A DNA stretch of 64,000 bases. Origin: an uncultured Planctomycetia bacterium. Its GTDB lineage: Bacteria; Planctomycetota; UBA1135; GCA-002686595. The stretch covers positions 6,170-70,169 of the forward strand of contig CALFYL010000302.1 of assembly GCA_937952135.1 (NCBI GenBank), given 5' to 3'. A program made the translations under genes and the position numbers. How positions within the stretch are numbered: the stretch's first letter is position 1; every line of letters starts with the position of its first letter. The notes under the pieces were generated by a model that saw only the letters and a program-made list of their open reading frames with translations, was not told the DNA's origin and ran no database searches. This document shows, piece by piece, positions 50,486 through 58,863 of the stretch.

Positions 50486-52210
50486 ATGAACCTCACCGCG
50501 CGCCGTCTGCGACTCGTCGAACAGTTTCGGCTGGGCGACACCCAGCGCGCGCTTGCGTGGGCCGGGCTCGTGGGCTTCTTCGGCGCGCTGACTTCGGTGC
50601 TGTTCCGCCAGCTCGCGCAAGGCGCTCAACAGCTCATGTGGGGCACGGGCGGAGACCTCGCGTACTTCGCCGACCAGTTCCACTGGGCGCAGAAGCTCGC
50701 CATCCCCGCGCTCGGCGGGCTCGCGGCGGGACTCGTGATCCGCTACGGCTCGCGCCTGACGCAAGGGCATCCGTCCATGGACTTCATGGAGGCGGTGTCG
50801 CTCGGCGACGGCACGATCCGCGTGCGCCCGAGCCTCGTGAAGAGCAGTGCGTCGCTCCTCAGCGTCGCGAGCGGCGGCTCGATCGGCCGCGAGGGCGCGA
50901 TGGCGCAACTCAGCTCGATGCTCGCGTCGTGGTTCGGGCGCTGGCGCAAGCTGCCCAAGCCGCGCCTTCAATTGCTCGTCGCCTGCGGCGCGGCGGCCGG
51001 CATCGCGTCGGCCTACAACGCGCCGCTCGCGGGAGCGATGTTCGTCGCCGAGATCGTGCTCGGAACGATCGCCATCGAGAGCCTCGGACCGCTCGTGTTC
51101 GCCTCCGTCGTGTCGACCGTCACGACGCGCGAGATCCTCGGCCAGGCGCCGCTCTTCGAAACGCCCGCCTTCGTCCTCGTCAGCCCGTTCGAGCTCGGCC
51201 CCTACTTGCTGCTCGGCGTCCTGCTCGGCGCCGCCGCGCCGTGGTTCATCCGCACGCTGCGCGGCGCGGAGGCGTTGTTCATGCGCGCGCTGCCTTCCGC
51301 GCCGTCGCGCCTGTGCGCAGGCGGCGCGATCGTCGGACTGCTGTCGCTCGTGCGCCCCGAGGTGTGGGGCAACGGCAACTCGCAGATCGGGGCGATCCTC
51401 GTCGGAAACGACGCGCTCGGGCTCATCGTCACGGTGCTGGTCTTCAAGCTCGCCGCGACGGTCGCATGCGTCGGGTCCGGCGCGGTCGGCGGCGTGTTCA
51501 CGCCGACGCTGTTCCTCGGCGCGTCCTTCGGCGCGCTGTTCGGAACGCTCGTGAAACTCGCCTTCGCCGACCTCAGCGCGCAGCCCAGCGCCTACGCGCT
51601 GGTCGGCATGGGCGCGTTCCTCGCGGGCGCCACGCACGCGCCGCTCATGGCGATCCTGATGCTCTTCGAGATGACGCTGGACTACGGCATCGTGCTCCCG
51701 CTGATGCTCGCGTGCGTCACGGCGCACTACACCGCTTACGCCATCTCGCCGAACTCGCTCTACACGGAGAAGCTGCGCCGCGAGAAGGAAGCGCAGCCGG
51801 TCCGGGACGCGCTCGAAGCCACGATCCACAGCCTGATCCGACCGAACCCGGTGACGGTTTTTCCGGCCTCGAACTTCGAAGAACTCGTCGAGAAGTTCGT
51901 CGAACACCGCCACAACTACCTCTACGTGGTCGACGCGCAGTCGCGCCTCTTGGGCGCGGTCGCCCTGCACGACATCAAGCCGCACCTGCACCGGCCGGAA
52001 CTCGCGCGCCTGATCATCGCCTCCGAGCTCATGATCTCCGACTTCCCCTGCGTGCCCGTCGACGCGCCGCTCGGCGTGGCGCTCGAACGCATGCTCGCGC
52101 ACGACGGCGAGCGCCTTCCGGTGGTCGACAGCGAACGCAGCCGCGTGCTCGTCGGCGCGCTCTCCAAGCGCGATGTCCTGCTCACGCTCAGCCTGCGCCA
52201 CAGCGGCTGA
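50486..52210 (+). CDS. ClC-type chloride channel/exchanger with CBS domains
   Basis: 574 aa. A ClC membrane domain (about 25-430) is followed by two CBS domains (440-574). The ion-path motifs are present: SVASGGSIGREGAMAQL, with the gating Glu at about residue 136 (GREGA instead of the usual GREGP), and GSGAVGGVFTPTLFLGASF. PLMAILMLFEMTLDYGIVLP follows. The Glu is characteristic of Cl-/H+ exchangers. CBS segments (FVEHRHNYLYVVDAQSRLLG and PVDAPLGVALERMLAHDGER) suggest control by adenine nucleotides. The ATG at 50486 fits the first helix. The next gene begins 10 bases after the stop, so cotranscription with the tandem paralogs is likely. Confidence 0.93.
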   Translation: MNLTARRLRLVEQFRLGDTQRALAWAGLVGFFGALTSVLFRQLAQGAQQLMWGTGGDLAYFADQFHWAQKLAIPALGGLAAGLVIRYGSRLTQGHPSMDFMEAVSLGDGTIRVRPSLVKSSASLLSVASGGSIGREGAMAQLSSMLASWFGRWRKLPKPRLQLLVACGAAAGIASAYNAPLAGAMFVAEIVLGTIAIESLGPLVFASVVSTVTTREILGQAPLFETPAFVLVSPFELGPYLLLGVLLGAAAPWFIRTLRGAEALFMRALPSAPSRLCAGGAIVGLLSLVRPEVWGNGNSQIGAILVGNDALGLIVTVLVFKLAATVACVGSGAVGGVFTPTLFLGASFGALFGTLVKLAFADLSAQPSAYALVGMGAFLAGATHAPLMAILMLFEMTLDYGIVLPLMLACVTAHYTAYAISPNSLYTEKLRREKEAQPVRDALEATIHSLIRPNPVTVFPASNFEELVEKFVEHRHNYLYVVDAQSRLLGAVALHDIKPHLHRPELARLIIASELMISDFPCVPVDAPLGVALERMLAHDGERLPVVDSERSRVLVGALSKRDVLLTLSLRHSG

Positions 52211-52219
52211 GGTGCGTCG

Positions 52220-53704
52220 ATGACCCGCAATTCACGCGTCTTGGTGTTCGTCGCCGGTCTCGCCGCCGCACTCGCGACGTGGCTTTGGTGGAGCGACCGT
52301 GAAGCGGCGCCTGAAGCGACGGCTGTGGCCGAGGAGGCGCCGGCGGCGAGCGCGGTCCCGAGGGACGTGCCGGAACTCGCGTTGCCGGAGCCGGAAAGGG
52401 CGCAAATCCCCGAGGAAAGCGAGCGCCAGGCCGCGCCGGCGGTTCCCGCGGTTTCGCAACCCAAGCGCAAGCTGTGGCTGTCGGGAAGCGTGCTCAGGCT
52501 TTCGGGAATCGTGTCCAATGCGAGCATCGCCGTCGTCGCTGCGCCGCCCGACGCTCCCTGGCGCCAGCCCGAACTGGCGGCGCCCGCCACGGTGCGCGCG
52601 GTCAACGTCACGCGCACGACCGACGCCTCGTCGCGCAACTTCGCCTTCGGCGTCGCCGGGACGAGCAACCAGTTCGGCGGTTTCCGCATCGACATCTCGC
52701 GGCTCGACAAATCGGAGGCGCGCGACTCGCTGCGCGTGCTGTGGATTCGAGTCTCGGTCGAAGGTTCCGAGCCGAGCGACTTCGACATGGCGCTGCGGCC
52801 CGCGGACGTTCAGCGCGCCGACGGAAAGGACATCGAGCTCCGCGTCGAGCTCTCCCTCGACGCCGAGTGCGACGTGTACGCCAAGGCGCGGCTCGCCGAC
52901 AAAGGCGAGGAGACGGTGCAACTCGTCGCGCTCCAACAAACGGCGACGGTCGACGGTCCGCGTCACACCGGCCACAGCTTCGAAACGACGCTCGACGGCC
53001 GACGGGGCCTGCGCCTTGCCTGCGGAAGCGAGTACCTGTTGGTCGCCTACGCGCCGGGCTACCGCCCTCGAGCGCAGCGCTTCGTCGCGGTCCACGGGCT
53101 CGACCTCGGCGAGTTCGTGCTCGAGCGCGGCGCGGCGCTCGCCGGCCACGTGCTTCTCGACGGCGAAGGAGTGAACGGGCTGATCCGCGCCCAACTCGCG
53201 GACGACGCGGACACGCTCCACGTCGGCGCCGTTCGCTTTCGCTGGCGCGACGAGCAGCTCGAATGGGCGGACGTCACGACCTCGACCGACTCCGACGGCG
53301 CGTTCCGCATCGACGGTCTCGCGCCCGAGCCGCACCGCGTCTCCCTCCACACCGTGCGCGGCGGCTTCACCACTCCAAGCGCGATCGCCGAGGTGCGCGC
53401 GCCCGCCGCCGGTTTGCTGCTCACGGTCGGCGCCGCGCGTGTCGAGATCCGCGTCTTCGACCAGGCTGCGCCCGTGGCTGGATTTCTGATGCAGGTGCAC
53501 GAGCGCAGCCCACAAGGCGGCGGCGCCGGCGGCGCGGTGCGCACCGACGCGAACGGCAGCGCCTTCGTCTGGGTCCAGCCGGATCGCACGACGCTGCTCA
53601 GCTTCGAAACGCCGGCGAAACCGGACCTTCCGTCCCAGCGCCGCGAGCTGAAGCTCGAGTTTCCCGGCGTCGGCCAGCGAAGCGTTCTGCGCATCGACCT
53701 GTGA
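52220..53704 (+). CDS. Tandem paralog 1: exported protein of unknown function
   Basis: 494 aa. One N-terminal hydrophobic segment (VLVFVAGLAAALATWLWW), then a Pro/Ala/Glu-rich linker (30-80) and beta-rich domains. A first domain at 90-270 includes GVAGTSNQFGGFRIDI. A middle motif at about 275 is VAYAPGYRPRAQRFVAVHGL with GEFVLERGAALAGHVLLDGE. A carboxypeptidase-regulatory-like block follows (STDSDGAFRIDGLAPEPHRV), and the end is REL-LEFPGVGQ-SVLRIDL. It belongs to the same family as the two genes behind it. Single-pass or exported, with no catalytic motif seen. Starts 10 bases after the ClC stop, so probably transcribed with it. Confidence 0.8.
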   Translation: MTRNSRVLVFVAGLAAALATWLWWSDREAAPEATAVAEEAPAASAVPRDVPELALPEPERAQIPEESERQAAPAVPAVSQPKRKLWLSGSVLRLSGIVSNASIAVVAAPPDAPWRQPELAAPATVRAVNVTRTTDASSRNFAFGVAGTSNQFGGFRIDISRLDKSEARDSLRVLWIRVSVEGSEPSDFDMALRPADVQRADGKDIELRVELSLDAECDVYAKARLADKGEETVQLVALQQTATVDGPRHTGHSFETTLDGRRGLRLACGSEYLLVAYAPGYRPRAQRFVAVHGLDLGEFVLERGAALAGHVLLDGEGVNGLIRAQLADDADTLHVGAVRFRWRDEQLEWADVTTSTDSDGAFRIDGLAPEPHRVSLHTVRGGFTTPSAIAEVRAPAAGLLLTVGAARVEIRVFDQAAPVAGFLMQVHERSPQGGGAGGAVRTDANGSAFVWVQPDRTTLLSFETPAKPDLPSQRRELKLEFPGVGQRSVLRIDL

Positions 53705-53785
53705 CGCGGTGGGTTCGATGAGCGCCGGAGCGCGATCGAGCGGGGCTCGCGCCGCCCGCTAGGATCATCGAGTCGCTGGAACTCG

Positions 53786-55270
53786 ATGCCTCGCAACTCG
53801 CTTCGCACGCTCTTGACCGCCGTCGTCGCCGGCATGCTCGTCGCGACGATCGCGTGGATCGCGGGCCTCGAGACCCCCGGCGCGAGCGCTTCGAACGCGA
53901 AGGCAGTCGCTTCATCGACGCTCGCTCCGACTGCGACGCTCCAAGTCGAACTTCCCACATCGCCGGCGCCCGAGCTCACCGCGCTCTCGAACGAACCGGA
54001 ACGCCGCGCCGCGCCCGAAAACAAGTCCGAGACCAAGTCGAAGCGCGCGCTCGCGCCGCCCCGCAAAGTGTTGCTTCGCGCTTGGGTGAGCCTGCACGGG
54101 AATGCAGTTCCCGACGCGACACTCAACGTCGTCGCAGCTCCAGCCGGCACGCCGTGGCGTCCGCCGGAGCAAGACGCGTTCTTCGTGGCCGACGGGAGCG
54201 GCCCCTTCGACCGCAACTTCAGCTTCTCCGTCTCGGGCCACACGGATTCTTGGGGCCGCGCGGACCTCGACATCTCGGAGTTCTTCGATGTCGAACCGAC
54301 CCACGAACCGCGCGTTCTGTGGGTCATGGTCACGGATTCGACGCCTCCCGCCAAACACTTCGACGTGATGCTGCCTCCCGAGGAACGCGGCGCGCGCCCC
54401 TCGGCGGAGAGAGCGATCGACTGCGGATTCGATCTTTCGGGCGGATGCAGCGTGCGCGCGGCCGCGCGGTGCGCCGACGGGACCACCCCGGTCGAGCTTC
54501 TCGCGCTCGAGCTTCGCGAGAACTCGGCAACGAAGCACGGCGCTGCGCTGCGACACGAGCCGCGCCTCGAGTTCCGGCTCGAACGCGGCGTCGAACACGT
54601 GATGGTCGCGTTCGCGCCTGGATATCGACCGCAAGCGCGGCGCTTCGTCGCCGAACACGGACTCGACGTCGGCGAGTTCGTGCTCGAGCGCGGCGCAGCG
54701 CTCTCGGGACGCCTGTTTTTGCGCGGAGAACCGATCGAAGGCCGCGTCCTCCTCAAACTCTCAGCGCAGCCGAACGGGTTTCGTGTCGACGGCAACTTCG
54801 CCTGGCGCGGCGACCAGTTCGAATGGGCCGAGCGGCGCGTTTCCACTGACGGCGATGGCCGCTTCCGCATCGAGGGTCTAGCCGCGGAGGAGTACGAGCT
54901 GACGTTCGAACTCTTGCGCGGCGCGCTCGCAAGCAAGGCCGGAAGCGTGCAAGTGCGCGCGCCCGCTGAGGGGCTCGAGTTCGAGGTCCGCACCGACAAC
55001 GCTCGAATCGAGCTGCAAGTGCGCCGCGGCGGCGCGCCGGCGCCCGACTTCGAGCTCCAATTCCGCGAGCGCAGCCACGACGGCGCCTCCGCGGGCGGCG
55101 CGCTGCGCACCGATGAGAACGGCGTCGCCGTTTTGTGGATCCAGCCCGATCGCGCAACGAGCGTCAGCTACGACGCGCGTCCGAATCCGCAGGACCCGCC
55201 GCAGCGCCGCGAACTCACGCTCGACTTCCCCGGCGGCGGCCAGCGGAGGGTCGTGCGCATCGACCTGTAG
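53786..55270 (+). CDS. Tandem paralog 2: exported protein of unknown function
   Basis: 494 aa, the same architecture as the preceding gene: hydrophobic segment (VVAGMLVATIAWIAGL), Ala/Glu/Pro/Lys-rich linker, first domain with FSFSVSGHTDSWGRADLDIS, middle motif at about 274 (VAFAPGYRPQARRFVAEHGL, then GEFVLERGAALSGRLFLRGE), regulatory-like block (STDGDGRFRIEGLAAEEYEL) and the end QRRELTLDFPGGGQ-RVVRIDL. Paralogs 1 and 2 are the closest pair and have equal length. ATG at 53786, 81 bases after paralog 1. No motif of a known enzyme is present. Confidence 0.8.
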   Translation: MPRNSLRTLLTAVVAGMLVATIAWIAGLETPGASASNAKAVASSTLAPTATLQVELPTSPAPELTALSNEPERRAAPENKSETKSKRALAPPRKVLLRAWVSLHGNAVPDATLNVVAAPAGTPWRPPEQDAFFVADGSGPFDRNFSFSVSGHTDSWGRADLDISEFFDVEPTHEPRVLWVMVTDSTPPAKHFDVMLPPEERGARPSAERAIDCGFDLSGGCSVRAAARCADGTTPVELLALELRENSATKHGAALRHEPRLEFRLERGVEHVMVAFAPGYRPQARRFVAEHGLDVGEFVLERGAALSGRLFLRGEPIEGRVLLKLSAQPNGFRVDGNFAWRGDQFEWAERRVSTDGDGRFRIEGLAAEEYELTFELLRGALASKAGSVQVRAPAEGLEFEVRTDNARIELQVRRGGAPAPDFELQFRERSHDGASAGGALRTDENGVAVLWIQPDRATSVSYDARPNPQDPPQRRELTLDFPGGGQRRVVRIDL

Positions 55271-55306
55271 CCCGCGCGGCGCCGCGAGCTACCCAACGAG
55301 CTCAGC

Positions 55307-56776
55307 GTGATCTCAACCCACCGCAACCCAGCCTTGGCGGCGCTCGCGCTCGCTGCCGCGTCGATCGCGGGGTTGTGGTGGTTGCTGCGGGATCCGCGCG
55401 AACCCGCGCAACCCGTCGCGGCGCCGACGGTGCGAACCGCACTGTCGGAGCTTGAAACGGATCCTCTCGAACCCGTCGACACGCGGCGCGCGGAGCCCGT
55501 CGCCCCCGTTGCTTCGAACCATCCGGCCGACGCCGCGCAGCGCTCGTTCCGCGTGACCTTGAAGGGCGTCGTGCGCGACAACGGCGCCGCGGCCGCGGGA
55601 GTCCGGGTGACTGCGATGCGCGTCGCGCAGACGTCCGGCGCAGTTTCCGGCCGCACCGACTCCCAAGGCCGCTTCGCTCTCGATGTTTCCACCTTCTTCG
55701 ACCGCGACACCGGCGAGATGCCGAGCGAGCTGTGGGTGAAAGCCTCGCGCAGCGGCGCCGTGGCGCAGCAGGTTTCCGTCGAGACCAAGGCCGCGACGTG
55801 GGCGCCGACCTTGCGCGAGCACCGCGAGATCGAGGTCGAGCTCGCGCTCCGCTTCAAATCCGAGTGGACCGGAGTCGCGCGCGTCGCCGATGGTTCGCGG
55901 ACCGCCGTGCAGGTCGCCGCGTTCGCCCTAGACGCCGATGGCTTGCCACAGAAGCAGCCTGTCGGAAGCGCCAGTTGCGACAGGGAAAGCGGTGCGTTCC
56001 GCATCAAGGTCGCGCACGGCGACGCGAGCGTCGTCGTGGCCTACGCGCCGGGTTATCGGCCGCGGAGCGCGCGCGCTGCGCCGCACCGCAGCGGCGACCT
56101 GGGTGTCCTCGTGCTCGACCGCGGTGCGACGATCGCCGGGCGCGCGACTCTCGTGGGCGAGCCGATCGAAGCGCACCTCAGCGCGGCGCGCGCCGGAGAA
56201 ACGAGCCTCACGCGCACCTGCTGCGTGGGAAGCCGCTGGCTGACTTGGACGGGCGAGAGCTTCGAGTGGACCGCGCTGAGCACCACGACCGACGTCGAGG
56301 GTCGGTTCCGCCTCGACGGCCTCGACTCGGAGCGCTACACGCTCTCCGTGGGCAGCGTGCGCGGCGCTTGGAGCGGCCAGTTGCCGCCCGTCACCGTGCG
56401 CCCGCCGGCTCTCGGCGTGGAACTGGGCGCGCCGATGGCGCGGATCGAGCTCGAGATCTACAGGGCGGGCTCGCGCGCCGCGAACGAGGAGATCGACGTT
56501 CGCGAGAGCTGCGCCGACGGCGGAATGCGCCACGGTTCCCTCTGCGCGGATGCGCACGGCTTCGCGGCGTTTTGGGTCAACCCCGACCATCCGACCGTGC
56601 TCTCGTTCCCGGGCGCGCGGGGTTCACTGCACTCCGCAACGACGCGGGTCCACCGCAATCGCAATTCAACGAGGCTCGAACTGCCGCGGGTCGCTCCGAA
56701 GAACCCCGAACCGCCGCAAGTGACGATCGAGAACCCCGTCGCGGGTCAAACGACGAAACAGCGCATCGATCTGTGA
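55307..56776 (+). CDS. Tandem paralog 3: exported protein of unknown function
   Basis: 489 aa. Start GTG at 55307, with the hydrophobic segment ALAALALAAASIAGLWWLL. It is the most divergent of the three. The middle motif is still clear (VAYAPGYRPRSARAAPHRSG, then LGVLVLDRGATIAGRATLVGE), as is the block TTDVEGRFRLDGLDSERYTL, and it ends VAGQTTKQRIDL. The N-terminal domain reads VTLKGVVRDNGAAAAGVRVT with SGRTDSQGRFALDVSTFFDR, a clearer carboxypeptidase-regulatory-like unit than in the other two. Four extra Cys (TRTCCVGSRW; ESCADGGMRHGSLC) may be disulfides. Its gap to paralog 2 is 36 bases. Confidence 0.8.
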   Translation: MISTHRNPALAALALAAASIAGLWWLLRDPREPAQPVAAPTVRTALSELETDPLEPVDTRRAEPVAPVASNHPADAAQRSFRVTLKGVVRDNGAAAAGVRVTAMRVAQTSGAVSGRTDSQGRFALDVSTFFDRDTGEMPSELWVKASRSGAVAQQVSVETKAATWAPTLREHREIEVELALRFKSEWTGVARVADGSRTAVQVAAFALDADGLPQKQPVGSASCDRESGAFRIKVAHGDASVVVAYAPGYRPRSARAAPHRSGDLGVLVLDRGATIAGRATLVGEPIEAHLSAARAGETSLTRTCCVGSRWLTWTGESFEWTALSTTTDVEGRFRLDGLDSERYTLSVGSVRGAWSGQLPPVTVRPPALGVELGAPMARIELEIYRAGSRAANEEIDVRESCADGGMRHGSLCADAHGFAAFWVNPDHPTVLSFPGARGSLHSATTRVHRNRNSTRLELPRVAPKNPEPPQVTIENPVAGQTTKQRIDL

Positions 56777-56803
56777 CCCGCGCGTCCCTCCGCGACTGCG
56801 ATG

Positions 56804-56844
56804 AAAAAGCGGAGCGTCCCCCGCATGCTCGGGAGACGCTCCGC
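56804..56844 (-). terminator. Rho-independent terminator of the PD40-type gene
   Basis: GCGGAGCGTC (56809-56818) pairs with GACGCTCCGC (56835-56844) and the stem can extend through CCC/GGG. On the minus strand it is followed by TTTTT (56804-56808). This is the best classical terminator in the window and lies 24 bases past the stop codon at 56868. Confidence 0.85.
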
Positions 56845-56867
56845 GGGTCGGGTTCGCCGCTCGCGAG

Positions 56868-58640
56868 CTACGGCGCGATTTCGAAGCTCACCGCATCGGT
56901 CAGCCCGATGTCGTTCGGCGCCGCCAGGCCGCGGTCGCGCTGGTAGTACTGCGCGTAGATCGTCAGACCCGCGCTCAGCCCGCGCTGCGCCATGTAGAAG
57001 CTGCTGAAGTGGAACGAGTAGCTTCCCGTGCAATCGAGCGCGGGTTGCGCGCTCCCGCCCGACGGCATCGGCCCGGTGCGGATGCGCGGCGCCGCGAGGC
57101 ACAGCGTGCCGCCGCGGAACGGAACCGACGCAGGCGCGAGCGACCAGATCAGTTGCCCGCTCGCGGAATTGACCAGCTCGCTGCCCGTGAGCCAACCCGA
57201 TCCGGGACCCGCGGCGGACGGCTGACCGCTGAGCGAGATCGACGGCGTGCAACCGGCGCTGTTCAGCTTGCCCGTGCAGTAGCGCTGCGTCGCGGCGATC
57301 GCCGGCGCTTCGAGATCGACGACGAACACGCCCTGGAGCATGCCTTGCGCATCGAACGCGAGGTCGGGCGACGTGGACGTCGCGACGACGAAGCGCCCGT
57401 CCGGCGACAGCGACACACCGAGCGTGAAGCCCGCGGCCGCGGCGGCGCCGTGCGCGCGCGAGAGCAACGTGAGCTGGCCCGTGAGCGTGTCGAGCTCGTA
57501 CACGTCCTCGCTGTCGTTGGTATCGCCTTGGGCCGGCACGTTTCCGCCCAGCGTGAGGACGACCGAGCTTCCGTCGTTCGAGGGCTCGGTCGCGGCGAGC
57601 ACCGACTCCATGAGCTCCGCCGGAACCTGCGCCGAGACGCAGCGCGTCGCACCGGTGACGCGATCGTGCAGGTACAGGTCGGGATCGGGCGAAGGATCGA
57701 GCGGATCGAGGTTCGTCGCCGTCGTCAGGAAGCTCACGAAGCGGCCGTCGCCCGAGATCTCGTGCTGAGAGTAGACGCCGTTCCCGATGGCGCCGCCCGT
57801 GCTTCGCGACACGAGGTGCGAGGTCTGCGTCGCGCGGTCGTGAACGAACACGCCCAACGTCCCGGCGGGCGCGTTCGGCGTGAGCTCGCCCGCGAACCCC
57901 GAGTAGACGACGTAGCGCCCGTCGCGCGTGATCGATCCGCGCGCGCCCGTTCCCGCGTCGCCCGCCGTCGCGGTCGCGCTCACGCACTCGGTCACGCCGA
58001 GCAGCCGGTCGCGCACGAACATCTGGTCGGCGATGCCGTCGCCGACGCCCGCCACCAGATTCGTCGCGCGGCTCCCGAAGGCCACGAATCGATTGTCGGC
58101 GGAGATCGAAACCGGAACGCCGAGCGCGCTGTTGCTGTTGCCGCCGCCGACGCCGCCGTGCGCCACCGACACCAGCTCGGTCTCCGCCGTCAAGCGGTCG
58201 TGCAGGTAGAGGTTGGAGAGCCCGGGCGCGACGCCGAGGGCGAGCGTGGCGCCCGGCGACGCGAACAGCACCATGCGGCCATCCGGCGAAACGGTCGGGT
58301 ACAAGCCGCAGTCGGCGTTGCCGGCGCCGCCGCTGGAGTTCACGCTCGCCTTGAGCACGGCGCCGGTCCGACGGTCGCGCAAGAACACGTCGACTCGGCC
58401 GTTGTTGTCGCCGGGGAGCCAGTCCTCGATCGAGCTGAACGCGAGCCAGCGGCCGTCGTCCGACACGCTCCCGTGTGGGTTGCGAGCCGTGTTCGGGACG
58501 CCTCGAGGATCGAGCGTGTCGAGGGTCACGATCTGCGCGGACGCCGAACCCGCGAGAACGAGCACGAGTCCACGGAGTCCAACCCGGCGGATCCGAGCGT
58601 CGCGGGTCGAGAGTCGATGCGGAGAGAGTCGGTGAAACAT
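56868..58640 (-). CDS. Secreted PD40/WD40-like propeller protein with shared C-terminal module
   Basis: 590 aa. Signal-like N-terminus with a charged lead (MFHRLSPHRLSTRDARIRRV, then GLRGLVLVLAGSASAQ). Residues 40-440 contain six to seven TolB/PD40-type blades: GSVSDDGRWLAFSSIEDWLP, YPTVSPDGRMVLFASPGATL, VSISADNRFVAFGSRATNLV, ITRDGRYVVYSGFAGELT and VSLSPDGRFVVATSTSPDLA. Residues 450-590 are the shared module (RYCTGKLNSAGCTPSISLSG, VPFRGGTLCLAAPRIRTG, IYAQYYQRDR, LTDAVSFEIAP). The start at ATG 58638-58640 is chosen for the signal peptide; upstream frame is shadow. A ligand-binding or structural surface protein; exact role unknown. Confidence 0.85.
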   Translation of the reverse strand: MFHRLSPHRLSTRDARIRRVGLRGLVLVLAGSASAQIVTLDTLDPRGVPNTARNPHGSVSDDGRWLAFSSIEDWLPGDNNGRVDVFLRDRRTGAVLKASVNSSGGAGNADCGLYPTVSPDGRMVLFASPGATLALGVAPGLSNLYLHDRLTAETELVSVAHGGVGGGNSNSALGVPVSISADNRFVAFGSRATNLVAGVGDGIADQMFVRDRLLGVTECVSATATAGDAGTGARGSITRDGRYVVYSGFAGELTPNAPAGTLGVFVHDRATQTSHLVSRSTGGAIGNGVYSQHEISGDGRFVSFLTTATNLDPLDPSPDPDLYLHDRVTGATRCVSAQVPAELMESVLAATEPSNDGSSVVLTLGGNVPAQGDTNDSEDVYELDTLTGQLTLLSRAHGAAAAAGFTLGVSLSPDGRFVVATSTSPDLAFDAQGMLQGVFVVDLEAPAIAATQRYCTGKLNSAGCTPSISLSGQPSAAGPGSGWLTGSELVNSASGQLIWSLAPASVPFRGGTLCLAAPRIRTGPMPSGGSAQPALDCTGSYSFHFSSFYMAQRGLSAGLTIYAQYYQRDRGLAAPNDIGLTDAVSFEIAP

Positions 58641-58771
58641 AGAGAGATGAACCTTGGCCTTTCGGCGGGTTTCCTGAGAGCGCGCCCCGCCCGGGCCCGC
58701 TCGGGCGGCCCGCAAAGCAAGCGCTGTGCCCGCGGGCCAGGGTCGCGAGTCTGGACGATCCCCACTCGAAC

Positions 58772-58835
58772 GCAGCGACCGGTTGAGCGCTATCGCTCGC
58801 CGGGAGTCTCGCCGGCGCTCAGCTCGGTCGCCTGC
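58772..58835 (-). terminator. Imperfect long hairpin downstream of lpxA
   Basis: Arms 58772-58790 and 58815-58835 pair over most of their length (GCGACCG with CGGTCGC, TGAGCGC with GCGCTCA) with one bulge and a short internal loop. It begins about 28 bases after the lpxA stop on the minus strand. No T-run. Confidence 0.4.
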
Positions 58836-58863
58836 CGCCGCTGCCTGCTGCGCCGCGGGCCGC

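Noticed and set aside
56746..57987. Minus-strand 413-codon frame over the terminator and the PD40-type gene
   Set aside because: Arg-rich shadow that overlaps the classical terminator and the real gene in another frame.
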